From positions 1 to 31,115 of the forward strand of contig CAMPAX010000003.1 in NCBI GenBank assembly GCA_946633495.1: a DNA stretch of 31,115 nucleotides. Direction: 5' to 3'. Under the pieces are notes generated by a model. It ran no database searches. It had not been told where the DNA came from and saw only the letters and a list, made by a program, of their open reading frames with translations. Below are positions 1-6,011 of this stretch, piece by piece (positions within the stretch are counted from its first letter, which is position 1; the number at the start of each line of letters is the position of its first letter). The position numbers and the translations under genes are program-made. The DNA is from an uncultured Lachnospiraceae bacterium. Its GTDB lineage: Bacteria; Bacillota; Clostridia; Lachnospirales; Lachnospiraceae.

Positions 1-2
1 CC

Positions 3-401
3 ACAGCGGAACCGACGGATTCCGGCGACACGTTTCAGATGCTGCAGCAGCTGGGGATCGACACGGAGACCGGGCGTTTCTACTGCGCCGATGACACGGA
101 ATTCTATCTGGAAATGCTGGAAGAGTTCGAGATAGAATGTGCGGATAAGACTTCCCGGCTGGAACAGTTCTTAGAGGAAGGAAACTGGAAAAATTATAAG
201 GTGAAGGTTCATGCGATGAAGAGCGTTCTTCGTACCATCGGAGCGACGGAGCTTTCCGAGAAGGCAAGGGAGCAGGAGGAGGCTGCAAAAGCAGAAAATA
301 CAGCAGTTCTGCAGGCGCATCATAAAGAACTGATGGACGCCTGCCGGAAGCTTGCCGAGGGGATCAGACGATGTCTGGAAGCGTCAAGAAAAAATGCTTG
401 A
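3..401 (+). CDS. Histidine-phosphotransfer (HPt) domain protein, 5'-truncated
   Basis: The reading frame is open from the left edge (frame beginning at base 3), so the protein starts outside the window; an internal ATG at 39 gives 120 aa. The visible part is one all-alpha HPt module. A 'YLEMLEEFEIECADKTSRL' type first helix is followed by the phospho-acceptor region V-H-A-M-K-S-V-L-R-T-I-G-A, matching the HPt signature H-x-L/M-K-G/S with the following I-G-A turn. HPt domains relay phosphate between receiver domains, and are often the last module of a hybrid histidine kinase or response-regulator protein. The short length after the His and the stop at 401 suit a C-terminal module. The partner domains lie upstream and cannot be seen. 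The stop codon overlaps the -35 box of the next promoter. Confidence 0.75.
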   Translation, partial: TAEPTDSGDTFQMLQQLGIDTETGRFYCADDTEFYLEMLEEFEIECADKTSRLEQFLEEGNWKNYKVKVHAMKSVLRTIGATELSEKAREQEEAAKAENTAVLQAHHKELMDACRKLAEGIRRCLEASRKNA

Positions 402-426
402 CACATGTTCCGGCATGTAGTATGAT
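398..426 (+). promoter_or_regulatory. Sigma-A promoter for ylxM-ffh
   Basis: TTGACA (398-403), a 17-nt spacer and TATGAT (421-426): a perfect -35 and a 5/6 -10 box. The -35 overlaps the stop codon of the upstream HPt gene. Transcription would start near 433, just ahead of the ylxM ribosome binding site. Confidence 0.85.
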
Positions 427-453
427 ATCCAAGGTCTTAGGGGGAACTATGTG

Positions 454-810
454 ATGGAGCGGATCGTTCGGCAAACCATGCTGTTTGATTTCTACGGCGA
501 ATTACTGACAGAGCACCAGAGAAATGCGTATGAGGATGTGGTGATGAATGACCTTTCCTATGCGGAGCTGGCGCGTCTTCAGAATATCTCCAGACAGGCC
601 GCCTATGACATGATCCGCCGCTGTGACAAACAGCTGGAGGAATATGAAGAAAAACTTCATCTGGTAGAACGTTTTCTTGCGATCCGGGAGCAGATGAAGG
701 AGATTGAAACCACTGCAAAGGAAATGAAGGAGAAGACGGAAGACGGAAGTGTACAGGAGTGCGCCGACCGGATCCTTCATGCAGCAGGCTCGATCCTGCA
801 TGAGCTATAA
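454..810 (+). CDS. ylxM: YlxM/p13-like DNA-binding protein (UPF0122), SRP-associated
   Basis: A 118-aa protein; a GTG at 451 directly before the ATG is an alternative start. AGGGGG at 439-444 serves either codon. It opens with the family-typical segment ending L-F-D-F-Y-G-E-L-L-T. A sigma-70 region-4-like helix-turn-helix follows (LSYAELARLQNISRQAAYD, about residues 30-55), then a charged coiled-coil tail. In Bacillota ylxM nearly always precedes ffh, and streptococcal YlxM has been reported to interact with the signal recognition particle. Here it is 152 bp upstream of ffh, a longer gap than usual, and is probably the first gene of that transcript. The call rests on family resemblance plus synteny; whether it binds DNA or SRP cannot be told from sequence. 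Confidence 0.88.
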   Translation: MERIVRQTMLFDFYGELLTEHQRNAYEDVVMNDLSYAELARLQNISRQAAYDMIRRCDKQLEEYEEKLHLVERFLAIREQMKEIETTAKEMKEKTEDGSVQECADRILHAAGSILHEL

Positions 811-834
811 AATCGAACGACAGAACTTCGTTTA

Positions 835-851
835 CGAACCTGTCCGGTTCG
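835..851 (+). other. Hairpin in the ylxM-ffh gap
   Basis: CGAACC (835-840), a 5-nt loop and GGTTCG (846-851) form a perfect 6-bp stem shortly after the ylxM stop. No T-run follows, so it is not an obvious intrinsic terminator. It could be an RNA processing site or chance. Confidence 0.35.
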
Positions 852-902
852 GCGAGGTTCAAAGAATCGGTTATTCGCATTTTGACAGTACTGACATTTC
901 TG

Positions 903-947
903 ATCAAAACGAATCAGAGTTAACCCGGAATAATCAAACGAATCAGA
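903..947 (+). repeat. Short direct repeat before ffh
   Basis: ATCAAAACGAATCAGA (903-918) recurs as ATCAAACGAATCAGA (933-947), one A shorter, with the starts 30 bp apart. The pair sits 15 bp before the ffh start codon in an AT-rich stretch. Function unknown; it could be a tandem protein-binding site or a small duplication. Confidence 0.6.
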
Positions 948-962
948 ATAAATGAGGATCAT

Positions 963-2306
963 ATGGCATTTGACAGCTTAAGCGAAAAACTTCAAAACGT
1001 ATTCAAGAAGCTGCGAAGCAAGGGCCTTCTGAAAGAAGAAGATGTCAAGGAGGCCATGAAGGAAGTGAAGCGTGCGCTGTTGGAAGCGGACGTAAACTTC
1101 AAGGTTGTAAAGCAGTTTATCAATTCGGTCAGCGAGCGTGCGGTTGGTGAAGAGGTCATGAAGGGCCTGAATCCCGGACAGATGGTGATCAAGATCGTTA
1201 AGGAAGAACTTGTATCACTGATGGGCTCGGAGGTGGCTGAGGTAAAGCTTCGGCCCGCCAATGAGCAGACCGTGATCATGATGTGTGGTCTGCAGGGTGC
1301 AGGTAAGACCACCACCGTGGCGAAGCTCGCGGGACAGTATAAGAATAAGGGCAAAAAATGTCTTCTGGTTGCCTGTGATATCTATCGTCCGGCAGCCATC
1401 CAACAGTTGGAGATCAATGGTGACAAAGTGGGCGTCCCTGTATTCTCCATGGGGACCGAACACAGGCCCGTGGATATCGTGAAGGCTGCTTTGGCCCATG
1501 CAAAGAAGGAAAATATCTCCATCGTCTTTATCGATACTGCGGGACGTCTGCATATCGATGAGGCTTTGATGCAGGAGCTGCGTGATATCAAGGACGCAGT
1601 GACCGTGGATTATACCCTTCTTACCGTGGACTCCATGACCGGTCAGGATGCGGTAAATGTTGCCACCACCTTCAATAATGATCTGGGAATCGACGGCGTT
1701 GTTCTTACAAAGCTGGATGGTGATACCCGCGGCGGTGCGGCACTTTCGATCCGTTCCGTGACAGGAAAACCGATCTTTTTCGCAGGTATGGGCGAGAAGC
1801 TGACGGATCTGGAACCCTTCTATCCGGATCGTATGGCTTCCCGGATCCTGGGAATGGGAGATGTGGAAAGCCTGATCGAGAAGGCTCAGGCGGCCATCGA
1901 TGAAGAAAAAGCTCTGGAGATCGAACAGAAGCTTCGGAAGGCAACCTTCGATTTCAATGATTTCCTGGATCAGCTGGAGCAGATGGAAAAGATGGGAAGT
2001 CTCTCGGAGATCATGGAGATGATCCCTGGGATGAGTAAACAGGCCAAGGGTGTGGAGATCGATGACAAGGCAACCCTTCACCCGAAGGCGATCATTCAGT
2101 CCATGACACCGGCGGAGCGGGCCAATCCGGACCTCATCAACATGAGCAGGAAACAAAGGATCTCCAGGGGCTGCGGACTGGATATGGCGGAGATCAACCG
2201 CTTCTTCAAGCAGTTTGAACAGTCCAAGAAGATGATGAAGCAATTCTCCGGCATGATGGGGAAGGGCAGGAAAAAAAGAAGATTCGGCATGCCCTTCGGG
2301 TTCTGA
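963..2306 (+). CDS. ffh: Signal recognition particle GTPase Ffh (SRP54)
   Basis: 447 aa, the normal length for bacterial Ffh. With 4.5S/scRNA it binds signal sequences on nascent chains and, with FtsY, docks ribosomes at the SecYEG translocon. The order is N domain (about 1-100), the GTPase G domain with P-loop G-L-Q-G-A-G-K-T-T-T near 109-118, D-T-A-G-R at 191-195 and T-K-L-D-G-D-T-R-G-G near 249-258, then a methionine-rich M domain (about 325-447) that carries the signal-sequence groove and the RNA-binding helix-loop (G-M-S-K and S-R-x-x-R-I-S-R-G-C-G). The tail F-S-G-M-M-G-K-G-R-K-K-R-R is basic. GAGG at 954-957 is a modest SD, 5 nt before the ATG. It leads into rpsP 95 bp later with no terminator seen. 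Confidence 0.98.
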   Translation: MAFDSLSEKLQNVFKKLRSKGLLKEEDVKEAMKEVKRALLEADVNFKVVKQFINSVSERAVGEEVMKGLNPGQMVIKIVKEELVSLMGSEVAEVKLRPANEQTVIMMCGLQGAGKTTTVAKLAGQYKNKGKKCLLVACDIYRPAAIQQLEINGDKVGVPVFSMGTEHRPVDIVKAALAHAKKENISIVFIDTAGRLHIDEALMQELRDIKDAVTVDYTLLTVDSMTGQDAVNVATTFNNDLGIDGVVLTKLDGDTRGGAALSIRSVTGKPIFFAGMGEKLTDLEPFYPDRMASRILGMGDVESLIEKAQAAIDEEKALEIEQKLRKATFDFNDFLDQLEQMEKMGSLSEIMEMIPGMSKQAKGVEIDDKATLHPKAIIQSMTPAERANPDLINMSRKQRISRGCGLDMAEINRFFKQFEQSKKMMKQFSGMMGKGRKKRRFGMPFGF

Positions 2307-2401
2307 CCCGAGTTAAGAGACGGATCAGTTGCATTTTCAAGGATCAACATGGCCGAAAGGCCTGTAGATAAATACAGAATCTAACAAGGAGGAAAACCAA
2401 G

Positions 2402-2647
2402 ATGGCAGTTAAGATCAGATTAAGAAGACTGGGCTACAAGAAGCACCCTGTATATAGAGTTGTTGTTGCAGATTCCAGATCTCAGAGAGATGGCAGCGTG
2501 ATCGACCAGATCGGAACCTATGATCCGAATCAGGAGCCGAGCGTTGTTAAGATCGATGCTGAAGCCGCTAAGAAGTGGCTGAACAACGGTGCTCAGCCGA
2601 CTGAGACGGTAGCGAAGCTGTTCAAGCAGGCAGGAATTGAGAAGTAA
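2402..2647 (+). CDS. rpsP: 30S ribosomal protein S16
   Basis: 81 aa, the usual S16 length. The N-terminus reads M-A-V-K-I-R-L-R-R-L-G-Y-K-K-H-P-V-Y-R-V-V-V-A-D, the hallmark of the family, with D-G-S-V-I-D-Q-I-G-T-Y-D-P further on. S16 is an early-binding assembly protein of the 30S 5' domain. A very good SD (AAGGAGG, about 2389-2395) precedes the ATG. The 95-bp gap after ffh contains a tiny GGCC-GAAA-GGCC hairpin (2351-2362) with a GNRA loop but no T-tract, so co-transcription with ffh is likely. khpA starts 20 bp downstream. Confidence 0.98.
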   Translation: MAVKIRLRRLGYKKHPVYRVVVADSRSQRDGSVIDQIGTYDPNQEPSVVKIDAEAAKKWLNNGAQPTETVAKLFKQAGIEK

Positions 2648-2667
2648 GCATACAGGAGGATCGCAGC

Positions 2668-2895
2668 ATGAAGGAATTAGTTGAGATCATTGCAAAATCC
2701 CTTGTAGACGCTCCTGATCAGGTTGTTGTTACGGAAACGACCGATGAACACACGATCAACGTAGAACTTACCGTGGCTCCTGATGATATGGGCAAGGTGA
2801 TCGGTAAGAGCGGAAGGATCGCAAAGGCTATCCGTACGGTTGTTAAAGCCGCTGCGTCGAAAAGCGACAAGAAAGTCATTGTGGATATCAAATAG
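2668..2895 (+). CDS. khpA: KH-domain RNA-binding protein KhpA (YlqC)
   Basis: 75 aa, almost entirely one type II KH fold. The RNA-contacting loop is visible as V-I-G-K-S-G-R-I-A-K-A-I-R (G-x-x-G motif, about residues 44-56). KhpA pairs with KhpB (Jag/EloR) in Gram-positive bacteria, where the pair affects mRNA stability, cell elongation and division. Its place between rpsP and rimM is the conserved Bacillota arrangement. CAGGAGG lies 8 nt before the ATG. No unusual residues seen. Confidence 0.95.
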   Translation: MKELVEIIAKSLVDAPDQVVVTETTDEHTINVELTVAPDDMGKVIGKSGRIAKAIRTVVKAAASKSDKKVIVDIK

Positions 2896-2935
2896 GTGTC
2901 AGATAACGACGGGTGTCGTGCAATGAACAAACAGA

Positions 2936-2961
2936 CGGGGACGGCTTGCCGTCCTCGTTTT
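2936..2961 (+). terminator. Weak terminator or attenuator between khpA and rimM
   Basis: CGGGGACGGC (2936-2945) pairs with GCCGTCCTCG (2948-2957), ten pairs with one G-T, followed by TTTT (2958-2961). The T-run is short, so partial termination is more likely than a full stop. A second small hairpin, CCCCT-GCG-AGGGG, follows at 2969-2981. Both lie inside what should be one operon. Confidence 0.55.
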
Positions 2962-3036
2962 AAGTTATCCCCTGCGAGGGGAAACAATACTTATACCACA
3001 TCATCATGTAAAAAAGGAATGCTGAAGAGGAATGCT

Positions 3037-3543
3037 ATGGAAGAATATTTCCGTATCGGAGTGATTACAACAACCCATGGGCTGGCAGGCGAGGTGAAGG
3101 TGTATCCGACCACGGAGGATCCGCACCGGTTTGAGGAACTTACCACCTGTTACCTGGCGGAGAGAGGCGGATACCGGCCCCTTACCATCCGAAGCTGCAG
3201 ATATTTTAAGAATCTGGTGATCCTTGGGTTTAAGGAAGTACAAAGGATCGAGGATGCACAGCTCCTGAAACAGAAGGAGCTTTACGTGAACCGCGAAAAT
3301 GCGATCCCGCTGGAGGAGGGCGAGTACTACCTGGCCGATGTGCTGGGCAGCGTCGTTACCAATGAAGAAGGAAAAAAGCTGGGCACGCTGGAGGATTATC
3401 TGGAGACCGCGGCACAGATCGTATATAAGATCCGCACGGAAAGCGGGAAGGAAGTCCTGGTTCCGGCCGTGGATGAATTTATCAGGGAAGTGAATGTGGA
3501 AGAAAAGCGTATGGTGATCCATACGATTCCCGGGATGTTCTGA
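3037..3543 (+). CDS. rimM: Ribosome maturation factor RimM
   Basis: 168 aa from the ATG at 3037. The frame is open further upstream, but GAAGAGG at 3024-3030 and the family-like opening M-E-E-Y-F-R-I-G-V-I-T-T-T-H-G-L-A-G-E-V-K-V-Y-P decide for this start; the upstream part covers a hairpin. RimM assists maturation of the 3' head of the 16S rRNA and binds S19. The N-terminal barrel (about 1-90) carries G-L-x-G-E-V-K-V. The C-terminal PRC barrel (about 95-165) includes E-Y-Y-L-A-D-V-L-G and V-L-V-P-A-V-D-E-F-I. The position next to trmD is the rule in bacteria. Confidence 0.96.
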   Translation: MEEYFRIGVITTTHGLAGEVKVYPTTEDPHRFEELTTCYLAERGGYRPLTIRSCRYFKNLVILGFKEVQRIEDAQLLKQKELYVNRENAIPLEEGEYYLADVLGSVVTNEEGKKLGTLEDYLETAAQIVYKIRTESGKEVLVPAVDEFIREVNVEEKRMVIHTIPGMF

Positions 3544-3560
3544 AACCCGGCTTTCTATAT

Positions 3561-3587
3561 GTCATCCTGAGCAAAGCGAAGGATCTT
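3561..3587 (+). repeat. Interspersed 'ILRFAQDD'-type repeat (one copy)
   Basis: GTCATCCTGAGCAAAGCGAAGGATCTT-like unit (3561-3587); its reverse complement reads as the spurious peptide I-L-R-F-A-Q-D-D, well known from dispersed intergenic repeats in many bacterial genomes. It can fold as ATCCT-GA-GC-AAA-GC-GA-AGGAT (3564-3584), a stem with tandem G-A pairs. It lies in the rimM-trmD gap. Confidence 0.65.
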
Positions 3588-3659
3588 ACTTTGGGAAATG
3601 ATGTCAGGCAGGCTGCCTTGTTGGGCAGGCTGACCATTTATATCAGGAAAGGCTGTTTT

Positions 3660-4436
3660 ATGGAATTTCATATCATGACGCTCTTCCCGGAAATGATGAC
3701 GGGAATCCTGAATGAAAGCATAACCGGCAGAGCACAGAAAGCAGGTCTTATTACGGTCCGTGCATGGAATATCCGGGACTACGCGCAGAATACCTCCAGA
3801 CATGTGGATGATTATATCTATGGCGGCGGACCGGGAATGCTGATGCAATGTGAACCCATCGATCTTTGTTTTCAGGCAATCCTTCAGGATCTAAAGGAGC
3901 GCGGGATCGAAGATACGCCCAGGGTGATCTATCTCTCACCGAAGGGAGAAACCTTCCGGCAGACAAAGGCAGAGGCTTTTGCGGCAGAACCGGACCGACC
4001 GCTCATATTGCTTTGCGGGCATTATGAGGGGATCGACGAACGGGTGCTCACCCTTCTTTCGGCAGAGGAGATCTCTCTTGGAGATTTTGTCCTGACCGGA
4101 GGCGAGCTCGGGGCCGCCATCATCGTGGATGCAGTCAGCCGGCTGCTCCCGGGGGTCCTTGGAGATGATACCAGCGCGATCTTTGAAAGCTTTCACGAGG
4201 ATCTTCTGGAATGTCCGCAGTATACGCGCCCCGAAATCTATAAGGATCTCAGGGTGCCGGAGATCCTGCTTTCCGGAAATCACGCCAGGATCGAAGCCTG
4301 GCGGCTGGAACAGGCAGAGAAGCTCACGGAAGAACGAAGACCCGATCTGTACCGGAAATACCGGGAAGCCCATCCGCCGTTACCGGAAAAAAAGCGGAGA
4401 AAGAAACGGACGGATACTCCCTCCGGGAATGACTGA
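3660..4436 (+). CDS. trmD: tRNA (guanine37-N1)-methyltransferase TrmD
   Basis: 258 aa from the ATG at 3660, chosen because AGGAAAGG (3645-3652) sits 7 nt upstream and the protein then opens M-E-F-H-I-M-T-L-F-P like its family; the longer reading frame runs through the repeat at 3561. TrmD puts a methyl group from SAM on G37 of tRNAs and so limits +1 frameshifting. SPOUT knot motifs are present: G-G-G-P-G-M near 55-60, L-C-G-H-Y-E-G-I-D-E-R near 118-128, and G-D-F-V-L-T-G-G-E-L near 141-150 followed by the acidic G-D-D. The C-terminus ends in a lysine/arginine-rich tail. The usual next gene, rplS, is absent here. Confidence 0.97.
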   Translation: MEFHIMTLFPEMMTGILNESITGRAQKAGLITVRAWNIRDYAQNTSRHVDDYIYGGGPGMLMQCEPIDLCFQAILQDLKERGIEDTPRVIYLSPKGETFRQTKAEAFAAEPDRPLILLCGHYEGIDERVLTLLSAEEISLGDFVLTGGELGAAIIVDAVSRLLPGVLGDDTSAIFESFHEDLLECPQYTRPEIYKDLRVPEILLSGNHARIEAWRLEQAEKLTEERRPDLYRKYREAHPPLPEKKRRKKRTDTPSGND

Positions 4437-4483
4437 TTTCGGTGCATAAAAGAAAACCGGTCAGAAAGAGTATATGTGCCGGG

Positions 4484-4512
4484 GTGACATTAAGGGATAA
4501 GAGTGCTATAAT
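4484..4512 (+). promoter_or_regulatory. Extended -10 promoter for the lipoprotein/two-component operon
   Basis: GTGACA (4484-4489), 17-nt spacer, TATAAT (4507-4512) with TG at 4504-4505 (TGCTATAAT). Five of six -35 bases and a perfect extended -10. The leader contains a TTCCCTTT/AAAGGGAA hairpin (4556-4563 with 4573-4580) and no T-run. Confidence 0.85.
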
Positions 4513-4616
4513 GTCGGGAGAGACAGGGTACTCAAACTGTCGAAGGATCCCTTTGTTCCCTTTCATCAGATAAAAGGGAATTGGGGCATTTGGTTAAAGA
4601 AAAGAGGCTTAGATTC

Positions 4617-5246
4617 ATGAAAAAGAAGATACTGATCCTTGCACTGGCGCTGGGGCTTTCCATGGGAGCGGTTTCCTGCGGGAAGGAAGAGGCGGATACC
4701 ACCGCGACACAGCCCGTGGCGGCTTCAACAGAGAAGAAGATGACATTGCAGGACGAGATCCTTATCTTTGTTGGGGACAGTCTCCCCAGCATTTCCGGAG
4801 ACCGTGATCGTGCGGTGCTTCTCTACAACGACTATTTTACTGCGGCAGGAAATGAAAAGGATTCGGAAAAATGGATGACGACTCTTTCCGAGGAGGCGCT
4901 TCCGAAATATGATACCTATCTTTCAAACCTGAAGGCACTGAAGACCACATTTCCGGAAGTGACACAGCTGAAGGAGCTTTATCTTGCCAGTGCACAGCTT
5001 CAGAGAGATGCGATCCAGCTGGTGGTAGATGCCATTAAAAATGCCGACAGTTCGATCCTGGATTCGGCGCAGCAGAAGGTGGAGCAGTCCAGAGACAAAC
5101 TCAGGGAATATAATGACAGTCTGAAGAAGCTTTGCGAGGAGAATAATATTACCCTTGAAGGCCTGGGCGGCACGGAAGATACAGAGAGTACAGGAGATAC
5201 AGAGAATCAGACAACGGAAGGTACGGAATCATCTGAAGGAGAATAA
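4617..5246 (+). CDS. Predicted lipoprotein of unknown function, first gene of a two-component operon
   Basis: 209 aa from the ATG at 4617 (AGAGG at 4603-4607). A lipoprotein signal peptide is clear: M-K-K-K, a hydrophobic stretch, then A-V-S-C with the lipidated Cys at position 21. The mature part is predicted mostly helical (about residues 45-185), with regular L/A/Q heptad-like spacing around V-T-Q-L-K-E-L-Y-L-A-S-A-Q-L-Q, so a helical bundle is likely. The tail is acidic and Thr/Glu-rich (TEDTESTGDTEN type) and low in complexity. The gene ends 2 bp before the response regulator, so it is translated in the same unit. I do not recognise a named family. Given the operon it may be an accessory sensor or the output target of the kinase; that is inference only. 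Confidence 0.85.
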   Translation: MKKKILILALALGLSMGAVSCGKEEADTTATQPVAASTEKKMTLQDEILIFVGDSLPSISGDRDRAVLLYNDYFTAAGNEKDSEKWMTTLSEEALPKYDTYLSNLKALKTTFPEVTQLKELYLASAQLQRDAIQLVVDAIKNADSSILDSAQQKVEQSRDKLREYNDSLKKLCEENNITLEGLGGTEDTESTGDTENQTTEGTESSEGE

Positions 5247-5248
5247 GT

Positions 5249-5926
5249 ATGGGAAGTACAAAAATTCTTGTGGTTGACGATGAGCCGCGTATGCGGAAAT
5301 TGGTCCGGGATTATCTGGTGAAGAATGAATATATGGTGGTGGAAGCCGGAGACGGAGAAGAGGCACTGAACCTCTTTCTTCAATCGAAGGACATTAACCT
5401 GATCATTATGGATGTCATGATGCCGAAGATGGACGGTTATGAGGCGGCAGAGGAGATCCGTAAGGTGTCCAAGGTTCCGATCATCATGCTGACTGCAAAA
5501 TCCGAGGAGAAGGATGAGCTGAGAGGCTTTTCCATCGGCGTGGATGAATATGTGACAAAACCCTTCAGCCCCCGTGTACTGATGGCGAGGGTTACCGCGA
5601 TCCTGCGTCGTACCGTCCAGGAAGAAGAGAGTGTGATCTCTGCGGGCGGGATTGTCATGGACACCTCCGCGCATATCGTGACCGTAGACGGGAATCCCAT
5701 CGAGCTTTCGTTTAAGGAATTTGAACTGCTTCAGTATTTCCTTCAGAATCAGGGACTGGCCCTGCCGAGAGAGAAGATACTAAGCAGCGTCTGGGACTAT
5801 GCTTATCTCGGTGAAGCCCGTACCATCGATACCCACGTAAAGAAACTCCGCGCCAAGCTGGGAAATAAGGGAAAGTATATCAAGACCATCTGGGCTCTTG
5901 GATACAAATTTGAGGTTACGGAATAA
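5249..5926 (+). CDS. OmpR/PhoB-family response regulator
   Basis: 225 aa, standard for the family. The receiver domain (1-120) shows the acidic pair D10-D11, the phospho-acceptor D55 in I-M-D-V-M-M-P-K-M-D-G, T82 and K104 in Y-V-T-K-P-F. The C-terminal winged helix (about 128-225) has L-S-F-K-E-F-E-L-L-Q-Y-F and R-T-I-D-T-H-V-K-K-L-R-A-K-L-G, ending in G-Y-K-F-E. It should bind direct repeats upstream of target genes once phosphorylated by the kinase encoded next. GAAGGAGA overlaps the end of the lipoprotein gene. A strong terminator follows it rather than a direct junction with the kinase gene. Confidence 0.96.
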   Translation: MGSTKILVVDDEPRMRKLVRDYLVKNEYMVVEAGDGEEALNLFLQSKDINLIIMDVMMPKMDGYEAAEEIRKVSKVPIIMLTAKSEEKDELRGFSIGVDEYVTKPFSPRVLMARVTAILRRTVQEEESVISAGGIVMDTSAHIVTVDGNPIELSFKEFELLQYFLQNQGLALPREKILSSVWDYAYLGEARTIDTHVKKLRAKLGNKGKYIKTIWALGYKFEVTE

Positions 5927-5936
5927 AGACCTGAAT

Positions 5937-5990
5937 CGGATGGGAGGGATCCGGTGATTGATTTCCGGATCCCGCTCATTCCGTTTTTTT
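5937..5990 (+). terminator. Strong intrinsic terminator between response regulator and kinase
   Basis: GGGATCCGG (5946-5954) pairs perfectly with CCGGATCCC (5965-5973). The stem can extend outward with mismatches to CGGA (5937-5940) and TTCCG (5979-5983), and TTTTTTT follows at 5984-5990. It would uncouple kinase from regulator expression unless read through. Confidence 0.85.
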
Positions 5991-6011
5991 GAAATGATCC
6001 GAGGTTCATCT

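Noticed and set aside
1215..2243. A 342-codon open frame antisense to ffh
   Set aside because: Fully inside ffh, which is certain; the product is His/Leu/Ile-rich without domain features, and there is no SD.
2896..3036. N-terminal extension of RimM
   Set aside because: The region carries two hairpins, and the ATG at 3037 has a good SD and gives the normal protein length.
3591..3659. N-terminal extension of TrmD
   Set aside because: Non-homologous residues next to a repeat; the start at 3660 has a clear SD and the family N-terminus.
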